This document shows positions 55,950 to 64,000 of a stretch of 64,000 bases of DNA, in pieces. Within the stretch, counting starts at the first letter, position 1; each line of letters starts with the position of its first letter. The notes beneath the pieces are model-generated. The model was not told where the DNA came from. It saw nothing but the letters and a program-made list of their open reading frames with translations, and searched no databases. The DNA comes from Fagopyrum homotropicum (lineage: Eukaryota; Streptophyta; Magnoliopsida; Caryophyllales; Polygonaceae). The DNA lies in assembly GCA_033239125.1 (NCBI GenBank), contig BSWB01000002.1, positions 84,812,560 to 84,876,559 on the forward strand, read 5' to 3'. Position numbers and translations under genes: made by a program.

Positions 55950-57618
55950 AAAATACCCCATACTTAAGGTTTGCTCGTCCCTGAGCAAATTCCCAACTAT
56001 AGACTAGGAGATGGCATGATTTATGTATGCAGAAAAATGGCAAAATCTTTTTGGGTTTGTGCTTCTACTATTGGATCACCTTCAAGGTCTTGTTTCATAG
56101 CAATGGATAAGTAATCATGTATCAAATAAATGAAGGCACGGAAAGACAATTGTACTTAACTCGAAAGCATGCATGAAATGTAAAAATGAAGAAGTCAAGA
56201 TGATCAAGAGTTTATCCAATCTAGATTACTAAGTCTTACAAACATGCAAATAGGTCATAAGGTCTTACGAAATAAAAGGCCAAGAAATGTTGTGGTTAGG
56301 TGGGTATTTTTCTAGGCTATGTGATGCTAATCCGGGAATGGAAGTAACTCCACAATTTTGTCCTCGATCAACTTCCCTTAAGTGTATATTTTCTCCATCT
56401 TTTCTTTCTTTTCTTCTTCCTTCACTTATTTTTGAGACAATGGCATTGGTTTACAAAAGCCGAAACCTTGGTGATTAGCCATCCTCGGGCTTTTTCTATT
56501 TTTCGAGGTGCATCCACACCGAGCACACATACCAAAGCTCGTTAGGACTATCGGTTTATTTGACTTTGGCAAGGCACCAACACCCGATTATGTGAAGTGT
56601 GCCGAGTTACTTATCATTTAAACCAACGTCCCCAAACGTATATTTTTGTCTACACTTTCACAACAATTTCAGCATTTTATTCATGACATTCTTTTATCGA
56701 CATCTTCACCCCACACTTGCTTTTCACACACATCAACACACTAATATGCTCCTATTCCCGGACGGGTCAAAAGAGGTAAAATTTATATCAATTGAGGTGC
56801 TCAAACATCATGATCAAGATGAGAAGAAGAGAAAGAATAATTGCCTCATTCATTCCTAGATGGTGTGTAAGAACTAGCGTGTAATTTCGACTTTCAATAC
56901 TCAATCTAATCAAGGCAAACATCATGATCACAATCCATTCATGGGATTCAAGAGAAGTACTTCAAGTCCACATATGCCCTTCATAAATTTAACACATAAG
57001 GCCATCCATAGCTAATCCACAAGACAAGATTCATCATTAGGGTCATATCCAAGCCTAGAAAGCACAAAAATTTTAAATTTTCTGATTTTTATGGGATTTT
57101 CGAAATGAGTATATACAATGCACGACATGTGATAATATTAAACTACCCTAGATTTTAATCATGCCAAAGATCATGCAAACCCCACCCCATACTTAGAAAC
57201 ACATTGTCCCCAATGTGTAAATGAAGTAAAGAAGAGTGAAAGAAGGTTCTCACAATGTAAAAATGGTTTGCTATGGTATTTGGGATTTCTCAAGTGGATT
57301 GATGGTGGATGATCCTATCAACAATGGTAGAGAGCTCTAAGTATTCATCAAGGCGTCGGGACCCACGCTAGGCACCGCTAGCCGTCCATGTTCCGCGTCC
57401 GCTCCACCCAAAATTGATGAGGGGTTCATCATCATCATTCACATGCCATGCAATGCTTCCAATGCTACCAAGACTCTAGCACACACACAAAGCACACAAA
57501 ACACACACAAAAACAGAAAAATCAAAAACAAAACGGAAAAAGGGAAAATGTTACGAAAGGGTTGCCTCCCATCAAGCGCTTCTTTAAGGTCATTAGCTTG
57601 ACCAAACTCGGGGGCGTT
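55950..57618 (-). other. 3' untranslated region of C
   Basis: Collinear with the B 3' UTR. Hairpin 1 at 55970-55989 has lost its loop-closing pair. Hairpin 2 at 57200-57217 is perfect. Each adjoins sense TAAGTATGGGG. No env-like ORF. Confidence 0.7.
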
Positions 57619-59064
57619 TCATTCAAGGTGAAGCGGGGCAATCATGTCCACCGGAGCTCCCGGGATATACTTCTTCAAACGGTGCCCATTCACCTTGAAA
57701 TCTCCACAATGCTCCCCTCCTATCTCAATAGCTCCATGGGGGAAGATCTTCTTCACCACATATGCCCCGGTCCATCTTGATTTTAGCTTTCCGGGGAAGA
57801 GCCGCAGCCTTTAGTTGAAGAGAAGGACAAGGTCACCTTCACTTAACTCCTTCGGGATGCGGCGCTTATCATGCCAACGTTTGGTCCTCTACTTGTAGAT
57901 CCGGGCATTCTCATAGGCATCCAACCGGATCTCCTCAAGAGCGTTCATATCAAGCAACCTCTTCTCTCGCGCCTCCTTGAGGTCAAAATTTAGCCACTTA
58001 ATGGCCCAATAAGCTCTATGCTCCATCTCTACCGGAAGATGGCAAGACTTGCCATAGACTAACTTGTAAGGAGTGGTGCCAATTGGTGTCTTGAAAGCGG
58101 TTCTATATGCCCACAAGGCATCGTTGAGCTTCATAGCCCAATCCTTTCTCGTTCTAGAGACCGTCTTCTCAAGGATTCCCTTTATCTCCCGGTTGGAGAT
58201 CTCCACTTGGCCACTAGTTTGGGGATGGTAAGGTGTTGCCACCTTATGAGTCACCCCATACTTAGCCAAAAGTGCCCCAAAGTTCCTATTTGTGAAGTGC
58301 TTCCCTCCATCACTTATGATCACCCTTGGTGTTCCAAACTTAGGGAAAATCACTCGGTTGAAGAACCGCACCACCACTTTGGCATCATTTGTAGGAGAGG
58401 CGATTGCCTCCACCCATCTCGAAACATAATCCACCGCCAATAGGATGTAGAGGTTGCCACATGAAGAAGGGAATGGCCCCATGAAGTCCACACCCCACAC
58501 ATCAAATATCTCCACTTCTTGTATGTTGTTCAAGGGCATCTCATTCCTCCTTGAGATGTTGCCCGTCCTTTGGCAAGCATCACAAGCTACCACAAAGCCT
58601 TGCACATCCTTGAACAAACTTGGCCAAAAGAAGCCCGATTGCAACACCTTCGCACATGTCTTGTGTGAGCTAGCATGCCCTCCACATGGCAAGGAATGAC
58701 AATGGCGGATCACACTCTCCACCTCATCCTCCGGTATGCATCTTCTAAACATTCCATCCGGCCCTCTCTTGAACAAAAGTGGTTCACTCCATTAGTAGTG
58801 CCTCACATCCTTGAAGAACTTCTTTCTTTGGGCATATGTCAATCCGGGAGGCACTTCCTCACACACAAGATAGTTCACAATGTCGGCATACCATGGCTCA
58901 CTTCCTCTAGATACTTGGAATAAGCACTCCTCCACCATTTGCAATTGCTCATCCCGGAATGAGTCATCAATCGGGATGTCATCTTTCTCAAGCTCCAAGG
59001 GTGGGAGTCTACTAAGGTGGTCCGCCACGGAGTTCTCGGATCCCTTCTTGTCCCGGATTTCCAA
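57619..59064 (-). pseudogene. pol: Element C RNase H end and integrase (broken)
   Basis: Frames 58792-59064 (LEIRDKKGSENSVADHLSRL, the RNase H end and linker) and 57889-58776 (zinc domain HCHSLPCGGHASSHKTCAK...CDACQ, DDE core GVDFMGPF, IISDGGKHF, QVEISNRE). A TAG near 58793 lies between them and another near 57886 follows. The C-terminal part to LHLE-stop at 57619 has further stops, including one near 57812. Catalytic residues intact. Confidence 0.82.
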
Positions 59065-59070
59065 ATCAAA

Positions 59071-60465
59071 TTATTGAAGAAGAAGGATCCACCGAATCAA
59101 CCTAGGCTTTGCATCCTTCTTGTTAAGGAGATAACGGATCGCAGCATGATCCGTATACACTATGACCTTCGCTCCAACAAGATATGAGCGGAACTTCTCA
59201 AATGCATACACAACCGCTAGCAACTCCTTATCGGTGGTAGCATAATTGAGTTGGGCATCATCTAGCGTCTTGCTAGCATAATAAATGGCATGTGTGCGCC
59301 CATCTTTCCTTTGCCCCAAAACAGCCGCAATGGCTACATCACTTGCATCACACATGATCTCAAACGGTAGACTCCAATCCGGAGGTTGCATGATAGGTGC
59401 GGAGATCAAGGCGTTCTTCAACCTACAAAAAGCCTCAAGGCAATCCTTGGAGAAAACAAACTCAACATCTTTCATTAGTAGGTTAGTGAGAGGCTTAGAA
59501 ATTTTAGAGAAGTCTTTAATAAACCTCCGGTAGAAACCGGCATGCCCTAAAAAACTTCTTACCCCCTTCACCGAGGTAGGTGGTGGCAACTTCTCTATTG
59601 TCTCAATGTTGGCCCTATCAACCTCAATGCCACGGTTGGACACCAAGTGTCCCAACATAATACCTTCACTTACCATGAAGTGGCATTTTTCCCAATTCAA
59701 GACTAGATTTGTCTCCTCACATCTTTTCAATACTAATGACAAGTTAGCCAAGCAATTATCAAAGGAAGAACCATAAACAGAGAAGTCATCCATAAACACT
59801 TCCATGATATTCTCAATGTACTCAGAAAATATAGCCATCATACACCTTTGGAAGGTGGCGGGTGCATTACACAACCCAAATGGCATTCTCCTATATGCAA
59901 AAGTACCCCATGGACATGTAAATGTGGTTTTCTCTTGGTCATCGGGGTGGATAGGGATTTGGAAGAATCCACTATAGCCATCTAAATAGCAAAAATGAGA
60001 ATGTTGAGCTAACCTCTCTAGCATTTGGTCAATGAAGGGGAGGGGGAAGTGATCTTTTCTAGAGGCCATGTTCAATTTCCTATAGTCAATACACATCCTC
60101 CATCCCGTAACCGTCCTAGTTGGGATTAGTTCATTATTCTCATTAGTCACTACGGTCATCCCACCCTTCTTAGGAACTACATGAACGGGACCAACCCACT
60201 TACTATCCGAGATAAGGTAGATAATTTCCGCATCTAGCAACTTAATGATCTCTTTCTTGACTACCTCTTTCATTATAGGATTCAATCTTCTTTGATGTTC
60301 AATAGAGGGTTTATGATTATCTTCCATCAATATCTTATGCATGCACAAAGAAGGTTTTATGCCAACTAAATCATCAATGGTATAGCCAATGACTTTCCTA
60401 TGCAATCTTAGCTCATGCAACAACTTAGCAAATTCATCATCATTCAAGCATGCATTCACAATCAC
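59071..60465 (-). pseudogene. pol: Element C RT and RNase H
   Basis: 464 open codons: KKGGMTVVTNENN, WRMCIDYRKLN, FCYLDGYSGFFQIPIHP, FGLCNAPATFQRCM, catalytic FMDD near 59782-59793, then RNase H MCDASDVA and YTDHAAIRYLL. It ends at a stop at 59071 where B reads LLQEFDLE. It starts after a stop near 60467. Confidence 0.83.
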
Positions 60466-60468
60466 CGG

Positions 60469-61887
60469 TTATGTAGAATTATCACCAAGGAAAGCATACT
60501 TTAAATGAGAGGGGAGGGGTTTGAGCTCAAGTTTAGGAGGACCTTTATCGAGTGGAGACGATCCAAATAACGTTGGTTGAGATGAATCCAAGGCAAATGA
60601 AGACCCTCCAAGGCTCCGTGAAGCTTGATCATCAATGAGGTCTGATTCTGGGGAAACCACGGACAACTCCACGGTTCCTGGCACATCCACGGCCGTGGAA
60701 GTTGCCAAGCTTGCTCATTGGAGCTTTCCAGAGAGTTCTACGGCCGTGGAACACATTCCACGCCCGTGGAACCTACAGGTGTTCAGCATGCCTTCGTGAA
60801 CCTTAAACTCAGCTCTTGTCTCCTTTTCTAGTGCTTCCAAGGCCTTGATTTCTTCATTGCAAGCCTCCTCAACACCTTCCTCCATCAAACTTAAGGTAAG
60901 AACCTTCTCTAAGGGGTCCTTGATCAAGATCGAGCTCACAACTTCTCTAGATTCCTCTTGCTCGACTATGTTGAATACATCTTCATCAAGGGTTGGCCCT
61001 TTCATCATTGTAGACAACTTGAACTTTATGTTCTCTTCTCCAATTTTGAAGGAGAGAGTCCCATTCTTGCAATCCACTAGGCATCCGGAAGTGGCTAGGA
61101 AGGGTCTTCCTAGGATGATGGGAACCGGATAGTCCGCCGGAATATCCAAGACAACAAAATCAATCGGCACATAGAACCTTCCTAGTTGCACCGGAATGCC
61201 TTCTAAGATCCCAACCGGGTGAGTGATAGAACGGTCCGCCATGTAGAGGGTCATCTTGACCGGTTTCGGCTCTCCTAGCCCGACCTTGTTGCAAAGTGCC
61301 AGCGGTATGATGCTTACACTTGCCCCAAGATCACAAAGGGCTTCATACTTCACATCTCCCACTCCAATTGGGAGATAAAAGGAACTCGGATCTCTTAGCT
61401 TAGGAGGCATCTCCTCCTTCATTGTTTGGATCAATTCCGAGGACCTCTGTGTCATTCTTATTTCCCCATACTCCTCCAACTTCCTTTTGTTGGAGAGTAT
61501 CTCCTTCAAGAACTTGCCATATGCCGGCATTCCTAAAATAGCATCCATGAACGGAATATTAATATGCAATTTGGACATTAGTTCAAGGAATTTACCAAAG
61601 TGATTGTCCAAGCGAGCTCTTGCTCGTGATTGTGGGAACGGTAGCGGTGGTTTGTAGGGAGGCGGTGCCACAAATGTTGGCTCAACATCCTTGCTCTTGC
61701 CTCCATCTTCTTGCAATACTTCTTTTACCACTACTTGCTTTCCCTTAGCATTTTCCTTGGGCAGAGGATCCTTCATGCTCAACCCGCTCCTTGTAGTGAT
61801 GGCCAACACTTGGCCTCTTGGGTTGTCTTCGGTCCTTCCGGGAAGCTTTCCCGAATCTCTATGGGCTTCACCCGCCTTTTGGAACAC
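60469..61887 (-). pseudogene. pol: Element C protease and spacer
   Basis: Frame 60715-61887 continues gag and contains the protease (LCDLGASVSIIPLALCNKVGLG) and ILGRPFLATSG. After a stop at 60715, frame 60469-60708 covers the spacer (STAVDVPGTVE...). The palindrome cluster straddles the stop. Confidence 0.8.
60655..60772. promoter_or_regulatory. Palindromic motif cluster, CCACGG type, pol spacer copy of C
   Basis: AAACCACGG (60655-60663), CTCCACGG (about 60667-60674), the 14-bp palindrome TCCACGGCCGTGGA (60686-60699), CTACGGCCGTGGAA (60738-60751) and TTCCACGCCCGTGGAA (60757-60772). Confidence 0.65.
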
Positions 61888-63362
61888 TTGTATTCCAACA
61901 CTTTTTGAGCCTTGGAGATAGAAGTCACCGTGCTCTCTAGACCACTCAACCTTCCAAGCAATTGCTCAAACATCATTTTGGTTCTATCCTTTGGAGGTTG
62001 AGTAAATCCGGGTGGAGGTTCTTGTGAAGCTTTTGGTGGTGGAGTTGTGCTTGTGGAAGCGGGAGGGTTCAAGGCTCCATCCGGGTTAGAATAAGAAAAC
62101 CCGGGATGGTTGTGGTTGGGCCGGTAGTTGTTGAATTGCCGGTTGTTGTTGAAGTTCCTTGGGCCTTGATAGTTGTTGTAATTGCCCCTTCCCATGTAAT
62201 TGACATCTTCCTCCTTGGAGGATAAGTTTGCTTGCACTTGCACTTGAGGAGTTGCTTGGTTCTTCAAAGTTGTAGCACACAACTCCCTCAAATACTTTAG
62301 CTCGTTGTTGATGGTGTCAAGCTTGAAAATGCTCATGGTGACTTCACTCACCTTATATGCTCCCGCCTTTCTCCCTTCACTCTTCCTATGGGAGTATTTC
62401 TCAATCACTAGAGCTTGTTTCTCTACAAACTCCCAAGCTTCATCCACATGCTTTTCCATGAAAGTCCCACCGGAAAGAGATTGGAGCTTGAATTGGCTAT
62501 CTTCATCAAGTCCTTTGAAGTAGATCTCCAATAGCTCAATTTTAGGTATACCATGGTGTGGATAATCTAGGAGAAGATCTTTGAACCTCTCCCAAGATTT
62601 GAATAAACTCTCACTATCCTTCATCACGAAGGCGTTGATCTTCCCTCTTAACTCGGTGGTCTTGGAAGGTGGGAAGAACTTAGTCAAAAACTCGGTTGTC
62701 ATCTCCTCCCAAGTACTCACTCGCCCTTGTGGAATAGATTGATACCAAGCCAAGGCTTTATCCTTAAGAGAGAAGGAGAAAGCCCTAAGCTTATGGTTGA
62801 TGCTCTCCAATCTAGGCGGCCTAAGAGTCTCCATCAAAATCTCATAGTTCATCAAGTGTTGATGAGGAGACTCTCCTTCCATCCCTCCAAATTGATTGTG
62901 CCGGATCATTTGTAGAACTTGAGGGCGGAGCTCGTAGTTATGGGTTGCGGGATCTCCTAAGTTCACACCTGTACGGTGTGCTCTTTGTGCCGGATCCATA
63001 CGTCTCCCTAATGTTCGTGGCTCTTCAATAGCGATGGGCACAACCCTAACATTCGCCGCCGGCTGCGGTTGTGGTGGTGGAGGAGGTGGAGGTTGTTGAC
63101 GATTAAGCTCTCCTTGTACAAGGGCTTGCCTAATCTCATCAATCTCCCTCCTAGTTGCTTCTTGCCTCTCATTGGCAAGTCTCCTTTCTTCCTCCAAGAG
63201 CTCATCTCTTAGCCTTATTTGCTCTAAAGCCTCATCCAATTCAGCTTGGAGATCTCTTCCGGCCATCTCTTTTCCCTTTTTAATGCTCTTGGATCTAGAT
63301 CTAAGGGTTTTCTCCGGTTCGGGATCGAATGGAGCTAATTCCTTGCCACGAGATCTTCGCAT
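61779..63362 (-). pseudogene. gag: Element C gag (nearly intact)
   Basis: Start at 63362 (MRRSRGKELAPFDPEPEKT), then MAGRDLQAELDEALEQIRL coiled coil, a run of prolines, the complete capsid core (KALAWYQSIPQGRVSTWEE, FLTKFFPPSKT, ERFKDLLLDYPHHG, EIYFKGLDEDSQFKL), and an Asn-rich tail (NNYQGPRNFNNNRQFNNYRP). Open for more than 490 codons. A small deletion near 61890 shifts the frame so that the downstream protease frame begins as MFQKAGEAHRD. No zinc knuckle, as usual for this lineage. Confidence 0.87.
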
Positions 63363-63480
63363 ACACCTAAAGAGTAAGAGATGCCCTGAAAAGCAAAGAC
63401 ACAAACCAAAGAGAGATCAAAAGCAACAAGAAAGATCTACACTAATAATAATCACAAAATAGACTCAATCTAGACCTAGT

Positions 63481-63497
63481 CCCCGGCAACGGCGCCA
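63481..63497 (-). other. Primer binding site of element C, tRNA-Asp
   Basis: CCCCGGCAACGGCGCCA on the + strand, perfect match to the plant tRNA-Asp 3' end. Confidence 0.93.
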
Positions 63498-63503
63498 AAA
63501 ACT

Positions 63504-64000
63504 TGTTACGCTAAGGATGTGTGTGATACGCAATAGGTTTTAAATTTATACTCGTTATATTTCTCCTAACTCCTAGCGAACCCGCAGTGTACGAGACGTT
63601 TGTAGTAGGGATAGTATTCCAAGGTCGAACACAAAGACTAAGGTGAGATTGATTCGATTAGTGATCAAGTTTAGTGAAGATCTAGTCAAAGAAAAGGGAA
63701 GGGAATAAAGAAATTAAAATCTAAATGTTTTTGGTGGGTTTTTAGGTGATCAATCAAAGATCACAAATCATGCAAAACGAACAATGAACTATGCTAACAA
63801 ACCAACACAAATAAACAAGCTAAAACGAGATATAGATCAAAGAGAGAAAAGCGGATTCTAGGGGTTGGAAGTTCCAGTAATGGCATAGGAGTCAAGCTAT
63901 CTAATCATTCCTTGGATTAACTATGATATGTTGGGATTAAGTGTTTCTAGATTGGTATCAATCACCGGGTAGGTCTCATGATCCACTAGTCCATCCCTAA
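63504..64000 (-). repeat. 5' LTR of element C, partial
   Basis: On the + strand it begins TGTTACGCTAAGGATG and closely follows LTR F. Only the first 497 bp are in the window; one TCACCGGGTA motif is visible at about 63962. Confidence 0.85.

Larger units (their letters stand above)
55807..64000 (-). mobile_element. Athila-like element C (3' LTR truncated, 5' LTR off window)
   Basis: Minus strand: 5' LTR from 63504 rightward, primer site, gag-pol with several stops, 3' UTR, and only about 143 bp of the 3' LTR. The cut LTR meets E'' at a short shared ATGCA. It belongs to the same broad family as B (CCACGG palindromes) but to the F subfamily by LTR sequence. It is inactive. Confidence 0.85.

Overview
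This window is plant nuclear DNA made almost entirely of nested Ty3/Gypsy LTR retrotransposons. I see no host gene, rRNA, tRNA gene or CRISPR array. The evidence for a plant is the pair of lineages present. One is Athila-like: a primer site complementary to plant tRNA-Asp, an FMDD-type reverse transcriptase and an asparagine-rich gag tail. The other is chromovirus-like: a primer site complementary to initiator tRNA-Met, LTRs of the form TGATG...TATCA, and a pol C-terminus that runs into the 3' LTR with a basic TRARAK-type tail. The chromoviruses resemble the CRM lineage, so a pericentromeric origin is plausible but not shown. The species cannot be named; a eudicot with a repeat-rich genome is my guess.

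Left block (1-22816). Element I is an outer CRM-like element on the + strand. Athila element A (minus strand, 3' LTR outside the window) is inserted in the 5' LTR of I. A second CRM-like element, H (8984-16732), is inserted in the 5' leader of I, with a perfect 5-bp target duplication TGCAT. H and I are both broken by stops, frameshifts and deletions, and I also carries substitutions at catalytic residues.

Middle block (22817-39363). A 138-bp stretch with nothing recognisable leads into old, eroded material: two TGTAACACC-type LTRs (K1, K2), with a chromodomain/integrase relic next to K2; a degenerate CCGTTTGACAC array; a + strand gag relic; and an ancient Athila LTR (L). Then come LTRs M and N of CRM-like families, an inverted gag/leader scrap (E'), and a truncated + strand element E (LTR, duplicated primer site, scrambled gag, protease lacking its active site, RT and RNase H).

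Right block (39364-64000). This holds a minus-strand CRM-like fragment J whose 3' LTR is split by B (39686-50920). B is the youngest and most complete element: two 1832-bp LTRs, target duplication CCAAC and a 1611-codon ORF. J is fused in frame to a foreign integrase fragment (E''). E'' is itself split by a solo Athila LTR, F (53703-55546, target duplication AGGCT). Athila element C fills the rest; its 3' LTR is cut to about 143 bp and its 5' LTR runs off the window.

The most unusual signal is in the Athila elements. Clusters of left half-site, perfect palindrome and right half-site recur at fixed places: 60-120 bp upstream of the LTR TATA box, in the transcribed part of the LTR, and inside the protease-RT spacer of pol. 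The motif is CCACGGCCGTGG in B, C and F but AAATCGGCCGATTT in A, changed at every position together. A second motif, four copies per LTR, changes in the same concerted way (TTACCGGGTA in B, TCACCGGGTA in F). The 3' UTR also carries two copies of a module made of a GGGA-loop hairpin next to a polypurine-like tract.
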